A program made the translations under genes and the position numbers. A stretch of DNA of 64,000 bases from Brevundimonas sp. (GTDB taxonomy: Bacteria; Pseudomonadota; Alphaproteobacteria; Caulobacterales; Caulobacteraceae), in NCBI RefSeq assembly GCF_030704825.1, contig NZ_JAUYNX010000014.1:124001-188000 (forward strand), written 5' to 3'. Shown piece by piece: positions 36,619 through 45,900 of the stretch. The notes below the pieces were generated by a model. That model was not told where the DNA came from. It did no database searches and saw only the letters and a list, made by a program, of their open reading frames with translations. Position 1 is the first letter of the stretch. Every line of letters starts with the position of its first letter.

Positions 36619-36795
36619 CAATAGATCGCAAAAGACGCCGAAATCACCAACAGTTTATTGATTTGAATTTCTTCAATGTTTTCAAAATCTCATTCCTGGT
36701 TCGGTGTACTGATCGGTCCCATGACGTTAGGGTAGGAAAAATCGTAATATAAACAGATACTTGTATAGAAATGCGCAATCGAGCGGGAGTGAGGC
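36619..36795 (+). repeat. Dispersed intergenic repeat, copy 2
   Basis: It shares its opening (CAATAGATCGCAAAAG, ATCAC) with copy 1. With copy 3 it shares TTATTG, TTTGAATTTCT, TTTCAA and TTCGGT. The TTCGGT block is 75 bases before GCAATCGAG, exactly as in copy 3. Similarity stops after GGGAGTGAGGC. Orientation is the same as the other copies. Confidence 0.7.
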
Positions 36796-36815
36796 GTTCG
36801 AAAATAATCAATATT

Positions 36816-36828
36816 AATCAATATGTTA
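36816..36828. promoter_or_regulatory. IHF-consensus match
   Basis: AATCAATATGTTA fits the WATCAANNNNTTR consensus exactly, within an AT-rich stretch just after repeat copy 2. It could bend DNA for recombination or transcription, but chance matches are common in AT-rich DNA. Confidence 0.35.
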
Positions 36829-36882
36829 TCGAAATTTTTCGTATCACAACCCAGATGATCAATTGGACTCCTCTTGACTCTA

Positions 36883-36903
36883 AGCCGTTGAAATACAACG
36901 GCT
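36883..36903. repeat. Inverted repeat AGCCGTTG / CAACGGCT
   Basis: Perfect 8-base arms around a 5-base loop. No T run follows, so it is not a clear terminator. It is followed within 70 bases by two copies of TGACGGC, a pattern reminiscent of integrase attachment regions; this is speculative. Confidence 0.45.
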
Positions 36904-37038
36904 CGGTCCAGGATCTAGCCTAGGCAGGCTCTGAGGTCTGACGGCATTTTTGACGGCGTCAGTTATCGCCAGCGACGACTGGCTCGGATCAGTCGCTCGA
37001 CATTCTGACCTGCCCTGGTGGCTCAACGAAACCTGGCG

Positions 37039-37854
37039 TCAGGCCGGCAATCCGTTCTGCTTTCGCAGGCTTTTGTCGAAGGCGGATTCGGGGACGAAAC
37101 GGCGCAGGAAGCTGACCTGGCGCGCCATTTTTCCCGCCGCGTAGCGCCTCTTCGGGACGAACGTGGTCGCCGCTTCGACAATCGTCCTGGCGACGACTTC
37201 CGGGGCGTCGCCGGTTTCTATTGCTTTCCTCATGATCACATTCATGCCGGCGCGCGCGGAGTCATAGATGTCAATCAATAGGTCTGGCCTGGCTTGGTTT
37301 TCTTCAAATGCCGTCCTGGTATAGGCGGGCTCGACCAACACAACGCGAATGCCAAAGGTGCGAAGCTCGTGGTCAAGCGACTCGGAATAGCCTTCGATGG
37401 CATGCTTGGTCGACGCATAAACGGCGGAATAGGGAGCCGGGATCAAGCCCAGCACCGAACTCACATTGACGATTCTGCCTTTCCCCTGGTGGCGCATGGC
37501 CGGTAGCACCGCCCTGGTCATGCGTAGAACGCCGAAGACATTCACGTCGAACAGCGCTTGCGCCTGGACCGTCGAGGACTCCTCCGCGGCGCCGAGCAGA
37601 CCCATGCCGGCATTGTTGACGAGTAGATCGATGCGGCCGGCCTCGGCCAGGACCCGCTCGACCAGTTTCGCCACGGACTCATCGTCGGTAACGTCACAGG
37701 CCAGCATAGTAGTGCCGTCGGATCTCTCCGCCGCGACGCGGCGGCTGGTTCCGAACACCCGAAAGCCCTCATTCCGCAAGGCCTTGGCGGTGGCGAGACC
37801 GATGCCGGAGGATGCGCCGGTCACCAGGGCGACGCTAGGATTGGTCGTATTCAT
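37039..37854 (-). CDS. Short-chain dehydrogenase/reductase
   Basis: 271 residues from ATG 37854, which follows an AAGGAAG ribosome site; the open frame extends 21 codons further. Classical SDR marks are TGASSGIG (12-19) for NAD(P), NNAG (80-83), Ser132/133, and the catalytic Tyr146 and Lys150 in YASTK. Many relatives are annotated as oxidoreductases with unknown substrates. It stands alone on the minus strand near the AT-rich stretch. Confidence 0.85.
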   Translation of the reverse strand: MNTTNPSVALVTGASSGIGLATAKALRNEGFRVFGTSRRVAAERSDGTTMLACDVTDDESVAKLVERVLAEAGRIDLLVNNAGMGLLGAAEESSTVQAQALFDVNVFGVLRMTRAVLPAMRHQGKGRIVNVSSVLGLIPAPYSAVYASTKHAIEGYSESLDHELRTFGIRVVLVEPAYTRTAFEENQARPDLLIDIYDSARAGMNVIMRKAIETGDAPEVVARTIVEAATTFVPKRRYAAGKMARQVSFLRRFVPESAFDKSLRKQNGLPA

Positions 37855-38007
37855 GAGGACTACTTCCTTTTCTTTACTCTTCAGAGGCATGGACGTTCCT
37901 TTCGGGCCGCCGTGCATCAGCCCGGTGGCGCCAGGTGTACTGAGGGGTCAGCCGGCCACTCGATATTCCGTGACACCGGCCCGCAACCTTCAGGATGGCC
38001 CGCGGCC

Positions 38008-38034
38008 ATGCCGGGCATGCTGGTTTCGCGGCGC
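38008..38034 (+). repeat. 27-base exact duplicate of a segment in the reductase gene
   Basis: This 27-base stretch, beginning ATGCCGGGCATGC, recurs exactly at 38662-38688 inside the thioredoxin-reductase-like gene. It is in the non-coding gap before the methyltransferase end. It looks like a scar of partial duplication or rearrangement. Confidence 0.8.
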
Positions 38035-38057
38035 CGCGAGCGGCGGCGGCGGGATAG

Positions 38058-38543
38058 TCAAAGCCATCGGCGAACCTCGGCCTTGTAGCGGCGGTATTCG
38101 TCGCCAAATTTTGCTTCGAGATAGCGCTCCTCGCGGGCGATAGCCTGCGTCTGGATCGCGATCAGCACCAACGGGAGTAAGGCGAAGGCGATCGGCCCGT
38201 CGAAGCCGATCGCAAGGCCGGCATAGACAAGGGCCATTCCGAGATACATGGGATTGCGGGTCCACCGATAGGGACCGGTCGTTGCGATGAGGGTCGTTGG
38301 CTGCGACGGCGGAACATTTGTGCCCAGCCGCCGGAACAGCCCCGCCGCCGCAAGCATCATCGCCGCGCCGGCAACGAACAGCAGCGCGCCCGTCGCGGCC
38401 AGCAACAGCCAGTCAATGCCGAAAGAGCGCAGGGTGACGAACTGCTCCGCCGCCAGCCCCAACAGCAGCGCTCCCAGATAGACGAAGGGCGGAGGGAAGC
38501 GCACGCCCGCGCTGTCCGGTTCGACGGCTATGCTCATCTCCAA
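38058..38543 (-). CDS. Isoprenylcysteine carboxyl methyltransferase-family membrane protein
   Basis: 161 residues with about four hydrophobic segments and the family motif TGPYRWTRNPMYLGM (about 90-104) and late EERYLEAKFGDEYRRYKAEVRRWL, which form the SAM-binding site in this integral-membrane family (ICMT/PEMT, DUF1295-like). Bacterial members probably methylate small lipophilic substrates. It starts nine bases after the reductase stop, so the two are likely co-transcribed. Confidence 0.82.
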   Translation of the reverse strand: MEMSIAVEPDSAGVRFPPPFVYLGALLLGLAAEQFVTLRSFGIDWLLLAATGALLFVAGAAMMLAAAGLFRRLGTNVPPSQPTTLIATTGPYRWTRNPMYLGMALVYAGLAIGFDGPIAFALLPLVLIAIQTQAIAREERYLEAKFGDEYRRYKAEVRRWL

Positions 38544-38552
38544 TCTGTCCTC

Positions 38553-39449
38553 TCAAACCAGCATCGACTGCTGGGCGAAGATGCCCGCCATCGCGCCGTG
38601 CGATGATGCCAGGGTGACCGATGGCGGCGTGATGGGGTTGGCGAGGTCGCCGGCGGCGTAGATGCCGGGCATGCTGGTTTCGCGGCGCTCGTCGACCTTG
38701 AGGATGATGCCTAGGGGCGTATCGACCGTGGCGAGGCCCAGTGCTTCATGCAGGCTCGCGGACGGCTTGTTGCGCGGATGGGCGAACAGGATGTCGACCG
38801 CGACATTGGCGCCGGTGTCGAGATTGAGGGTGGCGTTATGGTCCCCATGACGGACGATCTCGATGATCCGGCCATCGATGAAAGGCGTATTGCGGCGCGC
38901 CAGATCGGCCCGGACATCGGGCGGAATGTCGTGGCCATCGGCGAAGACCGTCAACCTGTCGGTCCAATCGTGGAACAGCCGGACCTGATTCATCGACTGT
39001 GGGCCGGACCAGACGAGGCCCCAATGCTGGCCGGCGACTTCAAAGCCGTCGCAATAGGGGCAGGGCACGATGGACGTGCCCCAGCCTTCGGCAAAACCCG
39101 GAACATCAGGCATCTGGTCGACGACGCCATAGCTCAGGATCAAGCGGCGCGCGCCAAGGCTTTCGCCATCGCCAGTGAGGACCGAGAAATTGTCGATGGC
39201 GCCGGAAATGCTGTCGGCGCGGGCGTTGACCAGCCTGACCGCGGGATAGCGCGCCAGCTGCCGCCGCGCCTCGGCCAGGATGTCCGATGGCGGCTTGTGA
39301 TCGTGGCCCAGCACCCCGTGCGAGTGGCCGGCGAAGCGGTTGCGCGGCAGGCCGGTATCAAGAACGGTGACCTCGCGGCGGGCGCGGCCGAGCTGCAGGG
39401 CGGCGGCGAGACCGGCAAAGCTGCCGCCGATGATGATGACGTCATCCAT
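38553..39449 (-). CDS. FAD-dependent thioredoxin-reductase-like oxidoreductase
   Basis: 298 residues from ATG 39449. It has the FAD motif IIIGGSFAGLAAALQLGRARREVTVLD at the N-terminus, the redox cysteines CPYC at 130-133, and the C-terminal GIYAAGDLANP. It resembles small NAD(P)/FAD thioredoxin-reductase-like proteins, yet the NADPH-binding GxGxxA motif after the CxxC is not clear (WSGPQSMNQVRLFHDW). It may thus use another reductant, as ferredoxin- or flavin-dependent relatives do. Its neighbour is a membrane methyltransferase. The actual partner is unknown. Confidence 0.82.
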   Translation of the reverse strand: MDDVIIIGGSFAGLAAALQLGRARREVTVLDTGLPRNRFAGHSHGVLGHDHKPPSDILAEARRQLARYPAVRLVNARADSISGAIDNFSVLTGDGESLGARRLILSYGVVDQMPDVPGFAEGWGTSIVPCPYCDGFEVAGQHWGLVWSGPQSMNQVRLFHDWTDRLTVFADGHDIPPDVRADLARRNTPFIDGRIIEIVRHGDHNATLNLDTGANVAVDILFAHPRNKPSASLHEALGLATVDTPLGIILKVDERRETSMPGIYAAGDLANPITPPSVTLASSHGAMAGIFAQQSMLV

Positions 39450-39569
39450 GGTGATGGGCTCCGTGTCGCGGATGGAGGGGGTCCGGCTGGGCCTGGTGCG
39501 CAATATCGTCCAGCGATACGCGCTGGGACGGGCAGCGAGCAGGGCTTCGGCAAAGTCGCCCGGTGACGA

Positions 39570-41060
39570 CTACGCGTCGCATGACGTCGCTCCCTCGCTG
39601 ACGGATTGCGGACAAGCTTGGGTCGAGGCGCGGGTTGCCGCTTCGGACGACCATCCACCGCCCAGAACCCGGAACAGGCCGACTGAGGCCCGCGAGGCGT
39701 CGGCGCGTGCCGTGGCGGCGGCGTCCTCGACGTCGAGCAGGCGTCGTTGAACGTCCAGCGCATCCTTCAGACTCAAACCGCCAAGATCGTAGGCCGTCCG
39801 CGCTGTCGCGCTGGCCCGCGTCAGCGCGGCCCGACTCTCCGCCAGTTCGAGCGCATGTCGATTGCCGCGCGCCAGACGGGAGAAGCCGTCCTCGGCCTCC
39901 GACGCGGCTCGCAAGATGGTCAGGCGATAGGCCGCCGCGGCCTCGCGCGTCCGGCCTCGCGCAGCCTCGACGCCGCCCCGTGCAGCGCCGAAGTCGAATA
40001 GCCGGCCGGACAGGCCGGCCGAGCCCGCGGCCTGCAGGGTTTCGTCGGACAAAAGCCCTGACAGGCCCGAGGACAGGAAGCTGACCAGGCCCTGGATGGT
40101 GAGGCGGGGATAGTAGGCCGTCACGGCTTCGGTGACCCGGGCGTCCGCAGCCGCCAGCCGGCTTTCGGCAGCGACGATGTCGGGCCTGCGCACCAGGAGG
40201 GCGGCGGGACCGTCGTCGGTCGTGACCGCCAGGGCGGCGGGGATGACGCCCTCGCCGAGAATGGCGGCGGCATGGCCCGGGGCCCGCCCCGACAACAGAT
40301 CGATGCGATTGAACGCCTCGTCGCGTCCCGCCTCCACCAAGGGAAGCATGGCCCTGGACGCCGAGGCGTCGGCGCGGGCCTGGTCCATCTCGAAGCGCGA
40401 CGCTGCGCCTTCCGCGTGGCGAAGGGCGACGAGATCGAGCACTTCATCCGTGGTGCGCACCCGCGCCCGGGCGATTGTAACCCGGGTCTGGAGTTCCCGG
40501 GCGGTGATGTAGGCGTTGGCGATCTCGGCGGCGACGCTCAGCCGGGCGCCTTCGACATCGATCGCCGCCGCCCTCTGGTCCGAGGCAGCGGCCCGGCGCG
40601 CGGCTGACAGTCGGCCGAAGAGATCCAGCTCCCAGGACGCCGCGGCGCTCAGGCCGTAGAGATCGCCGGTCCTGTCGTAGTCAGGAGACGCCGACGCCAT
40701 CCGTGCCAGGGGATCCTCGAGGGACTGCCGCTGTGTCGATCCGGATGCGCCGAACGTCGCGGAGGGCAGGCGGTTGGAGGTTACGACCCGCGACGCCCCG
40801 GCAGCCTGCTGCAGCCGGGCGGCGGCCGCTTCGATGTCCAGGTTGCCGAGCAGGGCGTCCTCGACCACGCGATCGAGCACCGGGTCGCCGAAAGCACGCC
40901 ACCAGTTCGGCTCGAGGCGAGCCGTCGGCAATCCTTCGGCTTCGAGCGTCGAGGCGGCGAAGGCTGCCGGCAGAGCCACAGGCGGCGTCGGTGACGGCTG
41001 GCTCGCGCAGGCGGACAGCGATATCGTGGCCAGCAGGATGGCAGGTAGAGGCGCCCTCAT
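39570..41060 (-). CDS. RND efflux outer-membrane lipoprotein, NodT family
   Basis: 496 residues from ATG 41060. The lipoprotein signal is MRAPLPAILLATISLSAC with lipobox LSAC. Two OEP repeats follow, with WWRAFGDPVLDRVVEDAL, NLDIEAAAARLQQA, ASWELDLFGRLSAARRAA, and RRPDIVAAESRLAAADARVTEAVTAYYPRLTIQG, typical of the TolC/OprM/NodT channel. It supplies the outer-membrane duct for the RND pump encoded on the other side of the TetR gene. It is divergent from tetR with only 47 bases between the starts. Confidence 0.92.
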   Translation of the reverse strand: MRAPLPAILLATISLSACASQPSPTPPVALPAAFAASTLEAEGLPTARLEPNWWRAFGDPVLDRVVEDALLGNLDIEAAAARLQQAAGASRVVTSNRLPSATFGASGSTQRQSLEDPLARMASASPDYDRTGDLYGLSAAASWELDLFGRLSAARRAAASDQRAAAIDVEGARLSVAAEIANAYITARELQTRVTIARARVRTTDEVLDLVALRHAEGAASRFEMDQARADASASRAMLPLVEAGRDEAFNRIDLLSGRAPGHAAAILGEGVIPAALAVTTDDGPAALLVRRPDIVAAESRLAAADARVTEAVTAYYPRLTIQGLVSFLSSGLSGLLSDETLQAAGSAGLSGRLFDFGAARGGVEAARGRTREAAAAYRLTILRAASEAEDGFSRLARGNRHALELAESRAALTRASATARTAYDLGGLSLKDALDVQRRLLDVEDAAATARADASRASVGLFRVLGGGWSSEAATRASTQACPQSVSEGATSCDA

Positions 41061-41107
41061 GGGGAAGTCCCTTGCTTGATGTAGAATGACGAGATATATC
41101 ATATTTC
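41061..41107. promoter_or_regulatory. Divergent promoter of the efflux channel and tetR genes
   Basis: A 47-base AT-rich region contains GATATATC (41093-41100, palindromic) followed by ATATTTCAT. Upstream of the adaptor gene a related GATGA-N9-TCATC repeat with TTTTTCATC lies at 41763-41781. Shared TTTCAT half sites suggest TetR operators at both promoters. Confidence 0.45.
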
Positions 41108-41737
41108 ATGAAAAGCAAGTCGCATATTCCCTCGGTTGGAGCGAAGCGTCCCGGCCGGCCCAGCGTCGATCGCCGGGAGGAAATTCTGGCGGCCGCCGAG
41201 CGGCTCTACGAATCCATCGGGTTCGACAAGACGACGATCGGCGACGTCGCTCGCGAGTTGGGAATGTCGCCCGCCAACCTCTACCGCAGTTTCCCGAACC
41301 GCCAGGCGATCAATGAGGCCATCGCCGCGCGCGCACTGGCCGTCATCGAGGATCGGGCCTGGGCCGAGGCTCGGGCGACCCGCGATCCCGGCGAGGCTCT
41401 GGAGGCGCTGAGCCGGGCCGTGCTGGAGGAAACGCTTCGCCTGTCGTTCAGCGAACAGCGCGTGAATCAGCTTTGCGCCGTGGCGGCGCGGGAAAAATGG
41501 CCGGTCGTCGATGCCTACCTGGACGGCTTGCGGGGCGCGGTTCGCCACGTCCTCATGGAAGGGCAACGCAGGGGCGTCTTCGCGAAGGGCGACCCTGAAA
41601 TCCTGGCTGACACCGTTTGCGCCGCCCTGACCCGGATTTGGCACCCGCACATGATCGAGGTTTTCGGCGCGGAGGATCTGGCGGCCACGAGCGACCGCAT
41701 CTGCCGTCTGCTCGTCCAAGGGCTGCGCACCAGTTAG
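41108..41737 (+). CDS. TetR-family repressor of the efflux system
   Basis: 209 residues. An N-terminal TetR HTH (about 22-70) has RREEILAAAERLYESIGFDKTTIGDVARELGMSPANLYRSFPNRQAINEAI. The C-terminal ligand domain has RAVLEETLRLSFSEQRVNQLCAVAAREKWPVVDAYLDGLR. Genes on both sides encode parts of one RND pump, so it most likely represses both. ATG 41108 lies directly in the divergent promoter. Confidence 0.9.
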   Translation: MKSKSHIPSVGAKRPGRPSVDRREEILAAAERLYESIGFDKTTIGDVARELGMSPANLYRSFPNRQAINEAIAARALAVIEDRAWAEARATRDPGEALEALSRAVLEETLRLSFSEQRVNQLCAVAAREKWPVVDAYLDGLRGAVRHVLMEGQRRGVFAKGDPEILADTVCAALTRIWHPHMIEVFGAEDLAATSDRICRLLVQGLRTS

Positions 41738-41842
41738 CATAGGTCAAATTCATAAAATGATTGATGAGGTAATTTTTCATCTTTCATTCCTTTGATGACG
41801 GCGCTAGGTGTGTGGGAAAGCGAACTCTTTCGAGGCTTTCCG

Positions 41843-42913
41843 ATGCTCGTCCCGTCCCCGCGTCCTCTTGCGATCCTCCTTGTCCTTGCCCTTGCCGCCT
41901 GTGGATCGGGCGCACCCAACGAAACGGCGGGGGGCCCGCTGGTCCGCACGACCGTCGTTGGCGGCGCCGAAGCAGCGCCCCTCCGTTACACCGGGGTGGT
42001 TCGATCCCGCACCGAGAGCGACCTGGGCTTCCGCGTCGGCGGCAAGGTCGTGCAACGGCTCGTCGATCCCGGCCAGCGGGTTCGGCGCGGACAGGTTTTG
42101 ATGCGCATCGACGCGACCGACCTGCAGCTTCAAGCCAGTGCATCACGAGATCAGGTCCGCTCCGCCGAGGCCCAGGCGGCGCAGGCCACAGCGGAAGAAG
42201 CCCGCCAGCGCCGGCTGCTCGACGCTGGCGCGGTGTCTCGCTCCGCCTATGACGCCGCGCTCGCGGCATCGGAGTCGGCCCAAGCCGCCGTCGCCGCCGC
42301 CCGGTCGGGGGCGCGCCAAGCCGGCAACCAGGCCAGCTACGGCACCCTGGTCGCGGATGCCGACGGCGTCGTCACCGAGGTTCTGGCCCAGCCGGGGCAG
42401 GTGGTTGCGCCCGGCGCGGTGGTCGTGAGGCTGGCGCGCGCCGGGAATCGCGAGGCGGCGATCGCCGTGCCGGAAACCCAGCTCGCCACCCTGCCAAGAA
42501 CCGGTCAGGCCTATCTGTACGGCTCGACAACGCCGATCCCCGCCCAGCTGCGCGAGGTAGCCGGCGTCGCCGATCCCCTGACACGCACGTTCGACGCCCG
42601 GTTCGTGCTCAGCCAGTCCGAAATCCCGCTCGGATCGACCGTGACGGTGGAGCTGCCCCGTGCGACCGCCGCCGAGATCCAGGTGCCCCTCACGGCGCTT
42701 CACGATCCAGGCTCAGGGCCCGGCGTCTGGGTTGTCCGCAACAACAAGGTGACCTTCCGGCCCGTCCGCATCGCGCGTCTCGGCGAGGAGGCGGCGTCGA
42801 TCATCGCCGGTTCGTTCGCCGCAGGCGACAGAATCGTGACCTTGGGCGCCAACCGGCTTCGCGAAGGCCAGGCGGTGCGGCTGGCCGCTCAGACCTCGGC
42901 GGTGCGCCCGTGA
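41843..42913 (+). CDS. RND efflux periplasmic adaptor lipoprotein
   Basis: 356 residues from ATG 41843 (an upstream ATG in frame gives no signal peptide). It has lipobox LAAC after the hydrophobic PLAILLVLAL. The membrane-fusion plan is visible: barrel-sandwich halves (YTGVVRSRTESDLGFRVGGKVVQRLVDPGQRVRRGQVLMRID and YGTLVADADGVVTEVLAQPGQVVAPGAVVVRLA) around a coiled-coil hairpin (about 92-145), then beta-barrel and membrane-proximal domains. Its stop overlaps the pump start. It links pump and NodT channel. Confidence 0.92.
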   Translation: MLVPSPRPLAILLVLALAACGSGAPNETAGGPLVRTTVVGGAEAAPLRYTGVVRSRTESDLGFRVGGKVVQRLVDPGQRVRRGQVLMRIDATDLQLQASASRDQVRSAEAQAAQATAEEARQRRLLDAGAVSRSAYDAALAASESAQAAVAAARSGARQAGNQASYGTLVADADGVVTEVLAQPGQVVAPGAVVVRLARAGNREAAIAVPETQLATLPRTGQAYLYGSTTPIPAQLREVAGVADPLTRTFDARFVLSQSEIPLGSTVTVELPRATAAEIQVPLTALHDPGSGPGVWVVRNNKVTFRPVRIARLGEEAASIIAGSFAAGDRIVTLGANRLREGQAVRLAAQTSAVRP

Positions 42914-45900
42914 AGATTCCCAATCTTTCGGCGGCAGGTGTTCGCCACCCGTCGGTCACCCTGTTCCTGATTCTGGCCGTGCTTGCGGCGGGGGCCTTCG
43001 CCTTCCTGAACCTGGGACGCGCGGAGGATCCGACCTTCACCATCAAGGTGCTGACGGTCACGGCCGTCTGGCCGGGCGCGACGGCGGAAGAGATGCAGGA
43101 CCAGGTCGCCGACCGGCTTGAGAAGCGGCTGCAGGAACTGCGCTACTACGACCGCGTCGAGACCCAGGCGCGGCCCGGAGTCGTCACCATGACGTTGACG
43201 CTGCAGGACGCCACCCCTCCCGGGACCGTGCAGGACGAGTTCTATCAGGCCCGCAAGAAGCTGCAGGACGAGGCCGTCAACCTGCCGCGGGGCGTGATCG
43301 GCCCGATCGTCAATGACGAGTATTCGGATGTCTATTTCGGCCTCTTCGCGCTCCAGGCCGTCGGCATGCCGCATCGTGAACTGGTCAGCGAGGCCGAGGT
43401 CATGCGCGAGCGGCTGCTGCAGGTCGATGGGGTCAAGAAGGTCACCATCATCGGCGAACAGCCCCAGCGCATCTTCGTCGACCTGTCGAACCGCCGGCTC
43501 GCCACGCTCGGCATCGCGCCCGACCGCATCATCGGGGCCCTGGCCCAGCAGAACCTGCTGACAGGCGACGCGACGGTTCAGACCGGAGCCCAGTCGGTCA
43601 ACATCCGCGTCGGCGGCGCCTTCGACGGTGCCGAGTCGGTGCGCAACACGCCCGTCGCCATCGACGGCCGCAGCTTCAGGCTCGGCGATATCGCCGAGAT
43701 TCGCCGGGGCTATGCCGATCCGGCGACCTATGTGGTCCGGCACGATGGCGCCCCCGCGATCATGCTGGGGGTGGTCATGCGCGAACGCTGGAATGGCTCG
43801 GTTCTGGGCGAGGCGCTGGCCCATGAGGTCGCCGAAATCCGCGCCGAGCTGCCGGCCGGCATGACCCTGACGCAGACGGCCGACCAATCGAAGAACATCG
43901 CCTACGCCTACAACGAGTTCATGCTGAAGTTCGTCGTGGCCCTGGGCGTCGTCATGGTCGTCAGCCTGGTCGCGCTCGGCTTCCGGGTCGGCCTGGTCGT
44001 CGCGGCCGCCGTGCCCCTGACGCTGTCGGCCGTCTTCGTCATCATGCTGATGACGGGCCGGGACTTCGATCGCATCACGCTGGGCGCGTTGATCCTGTCG
44101 CTCGGCCTGCTGGTCGACGACGCCATCATCGCCATCGAGATGATGGTGGTGAAGATGCAGGAGGGGATGGAGCGGACGGCCGCGGCGACCTTCGCCTGGG
44201 GCGCGACCGCGGCCCCGATGCTGACGGGTACGCTCGTCACCGTGATCGGCTTCCTGCCCGTCGGCTTCGCCCAGTCCACGGCGGGCGAGTACGCGGGAAA
44301 CATCTTCTGGATCGTCGCCTTCGCCCTGCTCGTGTCGTGGGTCGTGGCCGTCTACTTCACCCCGTATCTGGGCGTGAAGCTGTTGCCGAAGATCAAGGTG
44401 GAGGAGGGCGGGCACGACGCCCTCTACGCCACCAAACGCTATGAGCGTTTCCGGGGCTGGGTCCGGAGCGCAGTCGCCAACCGGGGCAAGGTCTCCCTGG
44501 CCGTCCTGGCCGCCCTGTTCGTCGCCGGCGGACTGCTGGCGGTGTTCGTGCCCAAGCAGTTCTTCCCCACCTCCGACCGGCCCGAACTGCTGGTCGAGGT
44601 GGCGATGCCGAAGGGCACGAGCATCCGCGCCACCGAGGCTCTGGTCGCCCGTATCGAAACCGATGTCCGCCGTCACGAGGAGGCGATCTACACCGACAGC
44701 TACGTCGGCGCCGGCGCGCCCCGCTTCTTCCTGTCCGCCAACCCGGAACTCCCCGATCCCTCCTTCGCCAAGATCGTCATCCTGACCACGGGTCACGAGC
44801 ACCGCGATGAGCTGCGCAAGATCATCAGCGACCGCATCGCGTCCGGCGCCTATCCCGAGGCCCGGGTTCGCGTCTCGACCCTGCTGTTCGGTCCCCCCGT
44901 GCCGTATCCGGTCGCCTTCCGGATCTCCGGTCCCGATCCCGACAAGCTGCGTCAGATCGCGGCCCGGACCGCCGAGATCATGCGCGCCGATCCGCGCACG
45001 GTGGACATCAATCTGGACTGGGGTGAGCGCGCGCCGAGCGTCCGGCTGGAGTTCGACGAGGCGCGTCTGAGGCTTCTGGGCCTGGATCCCGCCAGCGTCT
45101 CGCAGCAGGTCGGCGCCCTGATGTCCGGCGTCACCGTGTCCCAGATGCGGACCGGGGATCGCACAGCGAACGTCGTCGTCCGCGCCGACCAGCAGGATCG
45201 CCGTGATCTGGATGGGCTGGACAACCTGGTCATCAGCACGGCCGAGGGTCGCCCCGTCCCTCTCAGCGGCGTCGCGCGACTGGTTCCGACCTTCGAGGAT
45301 CCCATCCTGATGCGGCGCGACCGCCAGCCCACGATCACGGCCCGCGCCGACATTGTCCACGGGGTCCAGCCGCCGGTCGTGACCGCCGCCATCCTGCCCA
45401 AGCTGGAGGATCTCAAGGCCGGCCTGCCGACCGGCTACGCGATCACGACGGCGGGCTCGGTCGAGGAATCGGCCAAGGCCAACGCCGCCCTGGCCCCACT
45501 CTTCCCCTTGATGATCATCCTGATGCTGACCGTCATCATGCTCCAGACGCGGTCGTTCAAGATGACGGGCCTTGTGTTCGCGACGGCGCCACTCGGCATC
45601 ATCGGCGCCGTGCCGGCCCTGCTCATCACCGGCACGCCGTTCGGGTTCAACGCCATCCTCGGCCTGATCGGTCTGGCCGGAATCCTGATGCGCAACACTC
45701 TGATCCTGGTCGATCAGATCGAGGCGGAGCGCGCCCGGGGCCTGGACGAGATCGACGCCGTGGTCGAGGCGACTGTTCGCCGCGCCCGCCCGGTGCTGCT
45801 GACCGCCTTGGCCGCCGTGCTCGCCTTCCTGCCGCTGACGCTGTCGACCTTCTGGGGGGCGTTGGCGATCGTTCTGATTGGCGGAACCCTGGTGGGGACG

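Larger units (their letters stand above)
36333..37038. other. AT-rich gene-free stretch downstream of the chemotaxis operon
   Basis: About 700 bases. The first 200 are GC-rich with only shadow frames. From about 36540 to 36960 the base composition drops sharply, with runs such as AATAATCAATATTAATC. It contains repeat copy 2, an IHF-like site, an 8-base inverted repeat, and two TGACGGC words at about 36939 and 36951. No gene is supported. Confidence 0.65.
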
